DNA from: Cynocephalus volans
Taxonomy: Eukaryota; Chordata; Mammalia; Dermoptera; Cynocephalidae
Assembly (NCBI RefSeq): GCF_027409185.1
Contig: NC_084463.1
Span: forward strand, 72,401,852-72,465,851
DNA length: 64,000 bases
Reading direction: 5' to 3'
The position numbers and the translations under genes were made by a program. The notes below the pieces were generated by a model. That model was not told the origin of the DNA. It was given only the letters and a program-made list of their open reading frames with translations, and made no database searches. Below, piece after piece: positions 41,258 to 56,479 of the stretch (positions are counted from its first letter, which is position 1; the number at the start of each line of letters is the position of its first letter).

Positions 41258-42479
41258 AAAATCCTGTATGAATAACTTACTACTATTTCCCTCACTAAAC
41301 TATCTATCAAGTAGAAATTACATAGTAATTTAACTTCATCAACATATGTCTATTCACCTTTGGTGAGTAGTGGAGATTGCTTACTATAATTGATAAATTT
41401 AGTAGGATACTGCCAAAATAGTTTAACAAATAAAACTGCAAAGCTCAAGCACTGAACTAATTCTGGTATTTATTCTATAAACTTATGTATTAAAATATTC
41501 TTTTCAGCAAATGCTTAAGTAAAAAAAAAAAAAAATGCACTAAGGGCAACAATTAGTAACAATCTCTGACTAACAGTATGTCTTAAATCAGGCTTCGCTA
41601 AGCATACAGCCTGGAACTATGCTTCAAATCCACTTACATCAGACCTCTATTGTGGCAACTTTATGGAAGTTCTGAATTTTAGAAACAAAGTATACCAGCA
41701 ATGCACCATCTTTAAGGCAGTAAAACTGAACCCTGCTAGTATATGAGCATGTTTAAACTGCCATATGCTTCCAAAAATTTAAGAATGTGGACAAGCTTAA
41801 CTATTCCACCCAACACTTCCCATCTCCCATCACATTTGTTTGCTTGGGCATACTCACCATGCGATAAGGCTTATCTTTAGATTAAAGGTTGAAAGATTCC
41901 TCTATCTCCTCTTGAAAAGTAATTCCCAACTGTGACCAGAGAACCAAAAGCTAAACTTAAATTGTACAATAAATGCTTCAGAAGTATCTCTGAAACCTCA
42001 ACGCACTCAAGTCAATAAGGCTTTTGAGAAGTAAACTTAAGCAAGGGTCCAAAGCAGTTAGTAAAGAACTCATAATTAAGCATATTGTATTCAGCTAAAG
42101 ACTGGAAATATTCTTCAGAGCATCCAGTCACATTTTACAGATGAGTCAAATTAAGTTAAGAGATCGGTATCTTTCTGAATCTGCTGGTTACATTGTGATA
42201 CCAGAAGAACTTGGGTCTCTTGATTCCCAATTTAGTGTGTAATTTTTTCTACATCACGATTTAATTCAATTGAATCCAGCACATTATATAACTATCATGT
42301 GGAAAATAGAATGCTAGTCTCTCTTGTGGATTTGAAAAATGGATTTTTGGAGGGCACAGAACATGCCAGGTCAGAGCAATGCTGTAACTACTTTTCTCAC
42401 TGGATTATGCACATATAAAACACCCCAGAATATCACATTTAAAGAGGCACTAGAAAAATGAAAGGAGGCGAGTGAATTG

Positions 42480-42800
42480 GTAAAGAACAGAGAACTCTTA
42501 ACACGGGAAAAATTGGAGAAACCAGAGTTAGAAGAGAACACTGCTGAGGTTAGAGCTATATCCACCAATGTGAAGGGAAGTAGATTTATAGGAAATAAAG
42601 GGACACAAACTTTCTGGTCATCAGAACTTTCCTCAAGTAGAATGGACTGCCTTCTAATGCAGTATACTACCCAGTCAAGGGAAAGGTCAAAGCTGAAATT
42701 GGAAGACAATCTCTTAAGAACATGACAGAGGTGAGGCATGAATTGTGTAGATAACTGAACTAGATGGCTCAAAGTGTGTTCCAATCAGAGATTTTATAAT
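42480..42800 (+). repeat. Possible CR1/L3 relic
   Basis: The right end, AACTAGATGGCTCAAAGTGT followed by TTCCAATCAGAG, resembles the CR1-L3 3' end. The 137-codon open frame on the minus strand across it has no protein-like features. Confidence 0.3.
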
Positions 42801-42999
42801 CTCTTCTGTAATTAGAAACTCATTATCTTTGGGTAATTTCATCAAGATGAGTCACAATACAGGATATAAGTATACTTACAGGATATTAGATACCACTGGT
42901 CTTCTTTCCTCTAAAATTTCCACGTATCAGTACTGGTATATTAGGTGTATTTCTCAAAGAGTAAATGCATGCAATCTAGATTTCTTAAAAATTCTCGTG

Positions 43000-43080
43000 T
43001 CAAAAGATCAAATTCAGATTTCAGTTCTGTCTCTTAACCATAAAGCCTTGGATAGGTTACAATTTCTCTAGATCTCAGAG
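43000..43080 (+). repeat. Possible MIR fragment
   Basis: TTCAGTTCTGTCTCTTAACC, CTTGGATAGGTTACAA, TTTCTCTAGATCTCAG follow part of the MIR core. Short and diverged. Confidence 0.35.
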
Positions 43081-43691
43081 GAGCTCAGATTTTGGTCAAT
43101 ATTCCCTACATCTCCCAGCATTTAAAAAACAAACAAACAAAAAGTGGTGGTGGTTTGGAGAGTCACAATGACTGGGTGGCTCTATAGCGTTTAGTGAGCC
43201 AGGGATATCGAATGTTCTGTAGTGCCCAGTATACTAGCATTCTCCCTACTGAGAAATGCTGATTAGAGGAATCATAATAATACAGTCCACAATCAAATAC
43301 TGACAACCTATGATCACCAGTAGCGATTTAAGAGTTGGTAAAGAAACAAAAAGCAAAAAAACCATTTTTAATGCCTGGATGTCAAGAGACTTGCTTTGAT
43401 AAAACTCAAGTCATTAGATGTTGACATTCTATCTACCCAAGACTTCATTAATGAAGTTACAGATTTAATTTCTACAGCCTTCAGTGTTTTTTCCTCCATC
43501 ACTAATAGGACAGATATTCAGGTATTTAGTTGGTCATTAGGTGCATTTTCATTAAAAGAAAAATATTATAATAGCTATCAGAAATACTTGGTCTTAAAAA
43601 GAGAAAAGGTTAATGATTCTCAAGAGTTAAATTTTTAAACAGATATTTGAATTTCACTTATTCTTTTAATTTTATTTAATAAAGTACATTA

Positions 43692-43728
43692 TATACACAC
43701 GTACACACACTGTGTGTACGCATGTATA
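43692..43728. repeat. 37-bp imperfect inverted repeat (AC/GT-rich)
   Basis: 18-nt arms TATACACACGTACACACA and TGTGTGTACGCATGTATA around one base, two mismatches. Probably a microsatellite derivative. Confidence 0.7.
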
Positions 43729-43803
43729 ACAAGTTTTGGGAAATGTTGAAACAAAGAACCAAAATCAACACCTGAATTTTAATTACCTTTCACATTTCCA
43801 TGC

Positions 43804-43863
43804 GAATTTCTGTGGACAAAATTATAGTTAGGAGAATTTCTGTGCACAAAATTATAGTTAGGA
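43804..43863. repeat. 30-bp tandem duplication
   Basis: GAATTTCTGTGGACAAAATT is repeated exactly 30 bp later apart from one G/C difference in the unit. Confidence 0.95.
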
Positions 43864-43957
43864 ATTAAAGGATATTCTGTTTTTTGCCATGCTAAATTAA
43901 TCATTTCTTCCTTTAAAACTCAAAGGCATAATTTCCCCCCCAAATCTCTGGCTATAA

Positions 43958-44039
43958 TATGAAGATATTTTTAAAAGTTTGAGAAAAAATAGAATTAGAA
44001 GATAATACGAATCTATGAACTTTCTGAAGACCCTTGTAT
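43958..44039. mobile_element. Palindromic mariner-like MITE, copy D
   Basis: Shares AATTAGAAGATAATACGAAT with copy C and ends GAAGACCCTTGTAT; outer arms are more diverged. Confidence 0.5.
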
Positions 44040-47103
<3,064 letters not shown>

Positions 47104-47560
47104 TCATCGTTGGTTTTTATTTGGTGCACCTAAAAAAAAGTAGGGGGGAGGATGCTAATTTAAAAAGAAAACACATCTTGACATAAAACAATTCATTAAA
47201 CAGATTTAAGCCTGTGTTCAGAGAAGAAAGGTAAACCTATATACCTGAATCTTCTCCACTAAAAAGAAACCACCAAATAATAAAATCAACATCCCCAAAG
47301 ACACAGATGGACAAAAAAGTCAGATTTAAAAAAAAATCCTTTTGGAAGTCATGACCCAAATAATTATTACTCTTAATACAAGACATGGAAGTGCTTACAG
47401 ATCAGGGACTATCCCCCAGTCTAATCAGTTCTGTGACAGTACCTTTCTAGGGACACCAAGGCTCTTTAACAAAAATACATCCAAGTGTTTCCAGAACACC
47501 TAAACATTCTATTTAATGTAAAGCATACTTTAGCTAAGCCAAGCTCCATTTATTTCCATT

Positions 47561-47690
47561 ATTTTTTTTTTCTTTTTGTTATTGTTATTATTATTATTAT
47601 TATTATTTTGCTGGCCAGTACAGGGATCAAACCCTGGACCTTGGTGTTGTCAGCATCATTCTCTTAACAGACTAAGCTAACCAGCTAGCT
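47561..47690 (-). mobile_element. CYN SINE monomer with (TTA)n tail
   Basis: T-rich and (TTA)n tail at 47561-47608, then GCTGGCCAGTACAGGGATC, AAACCCTGGACCTTGGTG and CTAAGCTAACCAGCTAGC. The tail has turned into a trinucleotide microsatellite. Confidence 0.8.
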
Positions 47691-48194
47691 TTATATCCGT
47701 TATTTATGTGACTGCTCATACCAAGAAAAACCGAAATACACAAAACTACAGTCCAAAAAAAGTTTACTTTTAAGCAGAACAGAAATTGCTAGGAGGTGGG
47801 GGTTATGGTTGGATGTTTAAGTTTGTCAGAGGCTTGGAAGTGGGCAGATTAGTGCTAAAGCTGGAAGGCAAATTTCTCAGGAAGAGAGAAAAGATACCAT
47901 TTCAAAGCTGTAGAGGGAGGAAACAATATCTGGGAGATAGGATTAAAAAATGCAGTTAACTCTAAGAAGATTTTTCTATCATTACAAGAGCAAGGAAGCG
48001 AGACAATTGCTTTTGGGAGGTAATAACAATAGAGGCCTGGAATAAATTATTAAAGTATTCAAACATATTTCCTCCTTGTATCCTTATTCCTCTCAACTCC
48101 CCCACTTCCCATTCCTACCAGGAGTCAGGAGAGGCAAGGCAAGAAGTATAAATTGGAAAGAGTCTGAGTACATGCCTAAAATCTTTTCTTCTGT

Positions 48195-48400
48195 GAACTA
48201 ACATGAATTGAGTGCTTAGCATGTTCTATGTATATTATGTACATTAGCTCATTTAATCCTTAGAAAAATAAACGACATAAGCAGTAGTACTACTTATTCT
48301 AATGAGGAAATTGAGGCACAGAATGGTTAAAGTCTGGTATAAGACCACAAAGCTGTTAGCGTCAGAGATGATACTCAAACCCAGGCAGTCTAATTGCTCT
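48195..48400 (-). repeat. MIR element
   Basis: ACATTAGCTCATTTAATCC, AATGAGGAAATTGAGGCAC, AGAATGGTTAAAGTC, ACCACAAAGCTGTTAGC, AAACCCAGGCAGTCTAATTG: antisense MIR core and 5' part in order. Confidence 0.75.
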
Positions 48401-49458
48401 TCATCTCTACACTTCATTCATCTCCCACATTCAGGACCAGAGACTCAATATGCCTATTGTGCAAAAATGAACAAGTTCCTTCTTTCTATATTGTCAGTAC
48501 AAGCCAGCCTCATGGGTGGTGCTGAGTAAGTAACTTTGGTTAAACTGGCCACTCACACATGCCCATGGGACCCAAAGCCCTAATTCTAGGCCAGTTTCAT
48601 TTGAATCAGGAACAGACCAACTTGCTATTGTAAGGAAATGCAGACATTTGGAATTGAAGTATTCTGCATGCCTAGAGTCCGTAGGGGGAAGGCCCTCCTT
48701 CCAGTCCTGGATGTGGAGCTATGTACACAATGCTAACCACGTCCAGAGTTGGAATTTTCTGTAGGCATCCTAACTTTACTAAAAGGTGAATGGGAAGCAA
48801 AACTGTTTAACACATATAAAAATCAAACCTTTTCTCACTAGATTTCACCATAACTTTGGGCTCTATTTCCCCACCAGGAAGACAGAACTCCAAAACTCAA
48901 TACCAATGGTTTACTACTACCTTTAATTGTGAAGACGGCTCAACTGTAAAATTTCTTTTGAAAAACAATCATGTTTAAAAATTCTAAGTTTCATCACGGC
49001 GATGAAAAGAATCAACACCAGTGCCTTTGGGAACCTCAACTCAACAACCCCAAGAGACCTCATCAGAGCCTTAGAAACTGCTTGAGTATATGCATTCTGT
49101 ATCTTTTTCTAACAACATAACCTTAACTGTTTTAACATAAACCTTAGCTGTCTGACACAGAACCAAGAGAGGTATCTTGGATATTAACCAACCTTCCCTA
49201 CCTGCTCCACCCACTCCATCCTGTAGGCTTCACTTACATTCTTTGATTGATCTGCCCCAGTCCATCCCTAAGAACTCAGCCATCAATACTTACCAGCTCT
49301 TCTTCTTAACTGCCATAAAGGTTCCTTCCCCAGTGACTGATTTCTCATCTCACCTCACTCCAGTGTCCTCTATCGAATAGCCACCAAGGTTTTCTTCTTA
49401 AAATATGTTCTAATCAACTTTTAAATGTCACTCATTGCCTTCTAAAAGACATTTCTAA

Positions 49459-49580
49459 GGACTGACCAATTATCTCCATTGGGAGAGCATGGTGCTGATA
49501 ACACCAAGGTCAAGGGTTCGAATCCCAAATCCCGGTACCAGGCAGCTTTATTAAAAACAAACAAAAAACCAAAAAACATT
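49459..49580 (+). mobile_element. CYN SINE monomer in L2
   Basis: GGACTGACCAATTATCTCC, GGAGAGCATGGTGCTGATAA, CACCAAGGTCAAGGGTTCG, CCCGGTACCAGGCAGC and an A-rich tail. Flanks share AAAAGACATT versus AAAAAACATT. Confidence 0.8.
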
Positions 49581-49640
49581 CCCACTGCTCTCCACCATCA
49601 AAAGGAAAATGCCCAAATCCTATACCAGCTAAACTCACTT

Positions 49641-49810
49641 AAAAAAAAAAAAAAAAAAAGATGACCAGTAAGGGGATCCCAACCCTTGACTTGATGTCAG
49701 CACCACGCTCTCCCAAGTGAGCAAACCAGCCATCCCTACACAGGGATCTGAACCTGTGGCCTTGGTGCCATCAGCACCACAGTCTCCCAAGTGAGCCATA
49801 GGCCGGCCCT
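49641..49810 (-). mobile_element. CYN SINE full dimer with unusual tail
   Basis: Two complete units on the minus strand (end GGCCGGCCC at right). Target duplications TAAACTCACTT lie at 49630-49640 and 49811-49821. Read in sense, the body ends GGTCATC followed by a T run and no A tail, unlike the other dimers in the window. Confidence 0.85.
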
Positions 49811-50219
49811 TAAACTCACTTTCTAAGTCTTCTTTAGTCACCAATTTTCCCACCAACTTTTCACTAAATCATGTCATGTCCTTGTATAAACTGTTCCCAT
49901 TATCACAGACATTCTTCCACTACCACCCCACATAAACTCATTCATCATGCAACAGCTCAGATCCTCTTCAATTCAGCCTTCCCAGATAAAAATTATTTTC
50001 CTCTTCTATTTTCTAATAACTTTTAACAGATAGGGCTGGGATTACTTATTTACATATCTGTTCTCCTGACAATGAGCAGGTCATTCATCTTTAAAAATTT
50101 GTAGGCTAGTACCCTGAATAGCTGCTCAATAAATGTTTAAGGGAAGAATGAATGTCCTGCCTTTTATCTAATACTTTGAACTTTCTATAAATAAACTTAA
50201 AATCATGTAGTACATACAT

Positions 50220-51000
50220 TATTTTCAATTAACATGTTTCTAAACCAAATGTAACAGATGTCAGTACTCTAGTGTCTTTTCCCTTTTAAACTTTTTCACA
50301 TCTGTATTAATTTTTAGTTCATTTAAGTTAAAAAAAAAAACAAAAATTAGAAATGCATATAGCCATTTCAATTTTTATAACATGCTTCTGGATTTTTTCC
50401 TGTGCACATTCCATAATACCTGCATACCCACTGGTGGTGTGCTCTATCTGTAACATACTTGCTTTATTCACTTAATATATTATGGGAACCTTTTCTTGAC
50501 ACAACACATAGGTCTACCTTGTTCTTTTTTAATGGCTTCACAGATCTTATTGTACTGATACACTATATAATTCATTTACTCTTTCCCTAGTGTTGGATAT
50601 CAAAGCTGTTTCTTTTTTTCCCCCGTTATAAATAATAGTGCAACACACAACGACTGGGGCATTGACAGCAGTAGCACCTACCTCCTCCACTACTAGCTCC
50701 ATTACTACCATCACATAATGATGACACACATTATCACATTTAAATCCATACAGTAGTTCCATTTGCTAGGCACTGTTCTTATCCCCACCATGTAGATGAA
50801 CACAGTGATGTCTGGAGAGGGTTAGTGACTTGCCTAAAGTAGTTACTAATCAGAAATCTGGTTTCAGAGCTTCTGCTTTTATTTTAACCCATACAATATG
50901 CTACTTCCTAAAGACATAAACATCCCTCAAAACTTATGCCGGTGTTTTCACAGATTAAATTCTCAAAGTGGAATAGTGACTTTATCCCTTTTATACCCAT
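50220..51000 (-). repeat. Old L1 3' relic interrupted by MIR
   Basis: CTTTATTCACTTAATATATT, GGTCTACCTTGTTCTTTTT, TAATGGCTTCACAG, TTATAAATAATAGTGCAAC, then after the MIR TTCTCAAAGTGGAATAGTG: antisense L1 3' blocks. Confidence 0.5.
50690..50905 (-). repeat. MIR element
   Basis: ATTATCACATTTAAATCC, ATCCCCACCATGTAGATG, GGTTAGTGACTTGCCTAAAG, AAATCTGGTTTCAGAGC in antisense MIR order. Confidence 0.55.
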
Positions 51001-51458
51001 GTTTTAATCACTAACTATAAATTTCACTAAAAACAGTAGACTTCAAAAATTAAATTCAGGAAAACTTTCAACAACACTGTTCTTGTATACTGTATACAAT
51101 CAGAAACAAACCTCTAAATGCATAAGTTTTGGACATGAATATAAAAAGGAGAGATAAGCCTAGTATAAACAATGTAGTGACTGTTGCCTATTTTCTCACC
51201 ATATTTCCAATTAAAGAATTAAATAATGTGTGTATGAAATAGAATTATACCAATAATTTTGTGAGCAGTCAAATTTATACCAAAATATGTATGATAAACA
51301 GAAAAGAACATTTTATATATTCACATGTCTTTCACTTAACACTCTGTGAGTACAAATACAATGTCATGTGGAAAGGGATGGCCAAATAGGATGCTTGCTG
51401 TATATTGAAAAAAAGCTGCTGATCAAAGGTAAGGAATACATTAGAAAAGATAACCTTT

Positions 51459-51603
51459 GGGCCGAGCCCGTGGCGCACTCATGAGAGTGCGGCGCTGGGA
51501 GCGACGCTCCCGCCGCGGGTTCGGATCCTATATGGGAATGGCCGGTGCACTCACTGGCTGAGTGCCGGTCACGAAAAAGACAAAAAAAAAAAAAAAAAAG
51601 AAA
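51459..51603 (+). mobile_element. CYN SINE, GC-rich dimer type, 16-bp target duplication
   Basis: GGGCCGAGCCCGTGGCGCAC, GGGAGCGACGCTCCC (hairpin with its loop deleted), CGCGGGTTCGGATCC, TGAGTGCCGGTCACG, A tail. Perfect duplications AGAAAAGATAACCTTT lie at 51443-51458 and 51604-51619: the best-defined young copy. Confidence 0.93.
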
Positions 51604-52161
51604 AGAAAAGATAACCTTTTAGCTTTGCACCACATGGAATCTTCAATAACAGAATTAAGAGAAAAAACAAGAAGAAACAATTCTTCAAGATTAAATGTGA
51701 ATAAAATAAAACAATGTAGATCCAGATTTTATTCACACAAAAAAATTTTTAGTCAAGTGGATCCTTAGAAGAAGTTCAGTGACTTGATTCTTAATGCAGG
51801 ATTCCACGTCATCTTGTTAAACTAAGCTAACTGCTGAATATCCATGAAAAAGTGAGAAAGCATAAGTAACATATTTTCTGAATCAAGTTACAAAGGCCAA
51901 TGAAAGTCTGATTCAAGCATCTGTTTGGGCTAGAGTTAGAATGAAGTAAGGTCAGTAAGTCCAAGGAGGATCTGGGCTTCCCACAAAAATAAATTTATAA
52001 GAGGAGATCACAGGGATAGATCAAAATAAATTTAGGATGCCTTTAAGTTCAATTTATATTCTGGTTTTAGTGTGTTATAAATATAACTTCTCCAATATGG
52101 AGTTTATAAAATGAAGTAAATTTAAATGGCAATTATTTTATTTACATCAGATGATCTAAAA

Positions 52162-52341
52162 CAGTAGCCCTCAAACTTTAGTACGCATTGGAATCACCTG
52201 GATGGTTTGTTAAAACACATGTTGCTAAACACTCCCTACCCCCATATTTTCTGATTCATTAGGTCAGGAGTTGAGCCTGAAAATTCCCAGATGATGCAGA
52301 TGCTTCTCTTCTAAGGAATACACTTTGAGAACCAAAGATTT
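52162..52341 (+). mobile_element. MER5A (hAT-Charlie) element
   Basis: CAGTAGCCCTCAAACTTTAG, GGAATCACCTGGATGG, TTGTTAAAACACATGTTGC, TTTCTGATTCATTAGGTC, CACTTTGAGAACCAAAG: complete MER5A in consensus order. Confidence 0.85.
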
Positions 52342-52354
52342 AAAATAACTACTT

Positions 52355-52441
52355 AAGGGCTGGCCTATTAGCTCAGTTGGTCAGAGTGCAGTGTTATAAC
52401 ACCAAGGTCAAGGGCTTGGATCCCCATGCCGGCCAAATGCC

Positions 52442-52472
<31 letters not shown>

Positions 52473-52473
52473 T
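52355..52473 (+). mobile_element. CYN SINE monomer
   Basis: GGGCTGGCCTATTAGCTCAG, TTGGTCAGAGTGCAGTG, AACACCAAGGTCAAGGGCTT, CATGCCGGCC and a long A tail; the anticodon region is shortened. Confidence 0.85.
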
Positions 52474-53145
52474 ACTAAAATTACCTCTTAGAATTCTTTA
52501 GCTGATACAGGACTGCTTCTTCAATCTATCCATCATATACACAATGACATTTATTCATTGTTGGGAACAGTGGTGGGGGGAAGTTCAGAGATCAATCTAT
52601 CAAGCCCTACTTGTCTGAGAATGGCACAAGCCACACTTGCTAGAATAAGAATGAAGCAAATGGCTTCCCTCTACTAGGATAAAGCAGCCATAAGAATGGT
52701 GTTGTTTGTTCTCTCATTTTTAAAACATGGATGGCCCACGCTATTATTATGGAGAAGTAGATCAAAATTCATTATGTTGTTTGTCCTTTGATGATCAGAT
52801 AGAAGTGAGGAGTAGGTAGTCTGGAAGTAAGAAGAACTGATGTGATCCATGGGAATTATTCCTGGCCACTTAGCTTCAAACTATTTTTAGTTTCTCAGTG
52901 CAAATGAAGAGCCATTTCTCTGTGCTGGCGGAATACTTTCTTTATACCTATGCCATTGCACTTACCATACAGTATTATTTCATTATGTATGTTTTCTTCC
53001 TGGATAAACTATGAAATTCCTGAACACAGGAGTATATATTATGCATTTTTTCCATTTTATTGTCCAGCATAGTGCCTTCGAGTGAGAATAAACAATGGCT
53101 GAAATGCATGTAATCAAAATGAAATCCAATTAAAATTCTTTACAC

Positions 53146-53211
53146 TAAAGCCATGGGTTTAGATCCTCAAACCAGCCAGCCACTAAAAAAAAAAAATAAT
53201 AATAAAATAAA
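53146..53211 (+). mobile_element. 5'-truncated CYN SINE
   Basis: Only the 3' half: CCATGGGTTTAGATCCTC, AAACCAGCCAGCCAC, then an A-rich tail. Confidence 0.65.
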
Positions 53212-53324
53212 ATCATTTATTTATGCTTGTGAAACAAAATATTCAGTTTCATTCTTTCTATATAAGTTCAATTTCTCTATTATTTGGTGCCACTTAAACT
53301 GAAGGCACACGGAATATTGCAAAT

Positions 53325-53690
53325 TCTTTCATTCAACAAATATTTATTGAGCTCCTACTATATTCAGGCACTATTCTAGGCCCTGGAGATATCACAATAA
53401 ACAAAACAGTCCTTGTTTCACAGAACTTATGTTCTAGACAGGAAGACAGATATGTACAGTACTATGTTGGCTAATAATAAGTGCAGTGAAAAAAAAATAA
53501 ATGGCAGAAATGCAGAAAGAAAAATGGGAATTGATCTATTAGAAATGGAGATCAAGAAGGACTGCATTGACTAGTGTAGACCTGAATGCAAGGCATGTCC
53601 AAACATGTGACAATCTGGGGCATAAGTACTCCAGGCAGGGGAAAGAGTAAAAAGGCCAGCGTGTGTGGGTGGGACAGAATAAGCAAGGAA
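53325..53690 (-). repeat. L2 element
   Basis: TTCATTCAACAAATATTTAT, CAGGCACTATTCTAGGCCC, GTTCTAGACAGGAAGACAG, GGAATTGATC, ACTCCAGGCAGGGG, AAAAGGCCAGCGTG: antisense L2 3' end in order. Confidence 0.8.
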
Positions 53691-54629
53691 TGAGGTACAG
53701 TGGTTCACTTAGTTTTTATGATCAAGAATTGACCAGAAAAACCTTTCATTATTTCAACTAGTAAAGGGTTAAATGGATAATACTTAAAGGGGATTACCAT
53801 TACTAAAGGATAATGCCAATCCCCCCAAACTCATGGCCAACCTCTAGACGAATCAGAATGGGCAATAAATATTTTCATCTCAATTCACTTTTATATACTC
53901 TAAAGAGGTACGTCCTTAGATATGGAAAAGAACTGGGAGTTTTTCAAGGCTGGACTATCATGCCTGACCACCACACCAAAGCCTTTTGGGGAAGAGAAGA
54001 TAAAAAATAGGCCCTTCCTTCTCAAGAAGGAAGAAAGAAAGAGGCCAGCATTTTAATGAGATGTAAAGAGGGTAAGAGATTTGAATTAGAATAAGCAAAA
54101 GAGAGTGGTAGACTATAATTAAATTCATAAATTAGAATTACTTATCCTTAGGGAATAAAACATTTTTATGTAGAATTTACTACTGCTTGATTGATAACTT
54201 ATCTACTATAGCAAATACTAACTTCCTGCAATATTTCAAAACCAAATAAAATACTCCACATCATAATACTGAAGGTGACTCAACATCAACTTCCTGCTCT
54301 TGCCTAAGGACCCTCTTGTATTAAATAACTAAAATCACTTGCAATATCTAATCAAACAAGAAAGTCTTGATTAACTACACCAAAGTTACATGATCAACCT
54401 CTCCCTCTCATCTGCCTCACGATTCAGGAATAAAGTCACACAGGACACTGAGAAAGTTTACTGAACACACCCTGATGAGTGGTTCAAAGTACACATCTAT
54501 CAAGAAGTTGCCTCTTTAGAAAGCAGAAGGAATAGCTGGAAAAGTAGATTCAAAGACTCTTTAAAGGAATGTAATTTTAAAATTTTAACCAACTTCAGTT
54601 GAAATTTTGGTCTCATATTTATGATGGGT

Positions 54630-54865
54630 CACAAACGGTTCTTACAAGGCACCGACTAAGTTCTTTGCAAGCAAATACTAACTCATTTAACAACCTCATG
54701 ATGTAACTACTATTATTATCCCCACTTTACAGATGAGTAAACTACAAAAAAAAGTTAGCTTGCCCAAGATCACTCAGCCCAAGCTACAAGCTTGCAATTG
54801 GCAGAGCAGGGATTTAAACTCTGACAAGTCTAGTTCTCCAGAATTCACGTTCTTAAGTACTACAC
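54630..54865 (-). repeat. MIR element
   Basis: CTAACTCATTTAACAACC, ATTATTATCCCCACTTTAC, AGATGAGTAAACTAC, GCTTGCCCAAGATCACTCAG, GCAGAGCAGGGATTTAAAC in antisense MIR order. Confidence 0.8.
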
Positions 54866-55379
54866 GGTAAGAATGACAAATAGTAATTAAAAGTTGGGTT
54901 TTTTAAAAAAATCTTTCATTTCCTGGAACTTTCATGAAATCCCATGGCTTCAGTCACATTTGTGTAGATGACCCCCATATATTTAATGCCACTCACAGGA
55001 TTAATATTAGTCTTTCTTCTCCATAAACTGGACAATGACACTTCACAAGGTTTGTTCCCATATTCTGAGTGGGCTTTACTTTAAAACACCATTTACATCT
55101 GTCCCTCAAATAAAACTTTAATGTAAACTTTCACATTTCCATGACAAAATTAGCCTCCAAATTGGTCTTTCTTAACTCCAAACACTGTATGTACCACAAG
55201 ATCACCTTGCCTCACCTCCTCTAAGGAAGGAGTCCTCTGGCCCAGGGCTCCATGAAGTTCGCAGGACAAATTCTCAGATCTTTAATGGGTTATCCTCTGT
55301 AGTCAGACATTACACAGTACTGCATAGGTACTAAAAGCATCAAACACTCCAGGTTCTATATTTTCTTCCACAATTGTTC

Positions 55380-55527
55380 CAGACCCTCTTCACTCAGGAA
55401 ACTTGTTAGAAATGCAGATACTCACTCGGGCCCCACGCCTACTCACCTACTGAACAAGAATCTGCATTTTAACAAATCCCTAGGCGATTCCTCCACACAC
55501 TACAAATTGAGAAGCACTGCTCTAGAA
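55380..55527 (-). mobile_element. MER5-type element fragment
   Basis: CTTGTTAGAAATGCAGATAC, GGGCCCCACGCCTACTC, GAACAAGAATCTGCATTTTA, ATTGAGAAGCACTGCTC: typical MER5 blocks. Confidence 0.65.
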
Positions 55528-55603
55528 TAGAGAAGACTAATAAGGTTCATCTGTTTCATTAAACCTTTTAAAGAACTACCATTAACTCAAACTTTACCAG
55601 TAT

Positions 55604-55740
55604 AGGGGGCTGGCCAGTTAGCTCAGCTGATTGGAGTGTGGTGTTACAGTAAGGTCAAGGGTTCAGATCCTTGTACAAGCCAGCCAACAATAAATAAATA
55701 AATAACACAAATAAATAAAATAACCTGACATTTAAAAAAA
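55604..55740 (+). mobile_element. CYN SINE monomer with 16-bp near-duplication
   Basis: GGGGGCTGGCCAGTTAGCTC, GGTCAAGGGTTCAGATCC, ACAAGCCAGCC and a (TAAA)n tail. Flanks CAAACTTTACCAGTAT (55588-55603) and CAAACTTTACCAATAC (55741-55756). Confidence 0.87.
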
Positions 55741-55884
55741 CAAACTTTACCAATACAGCAAAAGTACTATTCATCAGCTTACTTAGTTAAAAAAAAAACC
55801 AAAAAGTTTTTGATCCATTACAAATGAAATTAAATATGATTTTAGCCTCACAGTCAACATTAGAAAGACCACATAGTTTAGAGA

Positions 55885-56100
55885 AAACTGTAAAGGATTT
55901 AGATTAAGACAGACCTGGGTTAAAATCTTGGATCCAATATTTATTAGCCCTCTAACCTTGGGCAAATTCCTTAACCTGCTCGATGTTCACTTTCCTCATC
56001 TATTAAATGGAGATGAACATTCTCTAAATGGATCTGAGAAGATTATGGGAGAGGGTACTTGACACAGGGCATGGCTCATATTAGGTGCTTAAAAGTCAGT
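55885..56100 (+). repeat. MIR element
   Basis: AGACCTGGGTTAAAATCTTG, CTAACCTTGGGCAAATTCC, TCCTCATCTATTAAATGG, GCATGGCTCATATTAGGTGC: sense MIR. Confidence 0.75.
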
Positions 56101-56479
56101 TCTCTAATCTTTCTTGGAATACTTCTGTCATTTTGTTCCAATAATAAATTTAACTTATTAAAATTCATATATAACATACACAAGGAGGTGGGTTTAAATA
56201 TGAGAAAATGACATATTTGGATCTCAAAGATCAAATGACCAAATAAGAAAAACAGGAAAAACCATAGGGTAAGTCCCCTAAAGAAGAGTCATATTTTTAA
56301 TGGTGCCCAAATGTTTCAGGCTATGGCTCAAGCTTCTTAGCTTATCACACAAAGATATTCTGGTGATGTCTTCAGTCTCATCTCCACACAATTCTAACAC
56401 TAGTTATACGGTGCTAGGGGCTTTAGGCCTCAGTAATCACCCATCTACTGCTACTTTTTACTTTCTCTTTTTTTCATCA

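Larger units (their letters stand above)
49180..50155 (+). repeat. L2 element hit by two CYN SINEs
   Basis: L2 sense blocks on both sides of the SINEs: TCAACTTTTAAATGTCACTC with CATTGCCTTC, then CATTCTTCCACTACC, CAATTCAGCCTTCCCAGA, and GCTGCTCAATAAATGTTTAA. Confidence 0.6.

Noticed and set aside
42371..42784. 137-codon minus-strand open frame, the longest in the window
   Set aside because: Low-complexity hydrophobic and Ser-rich product, no domain, overlaps a probable CR1/L3 relic and a frame on the other strand.
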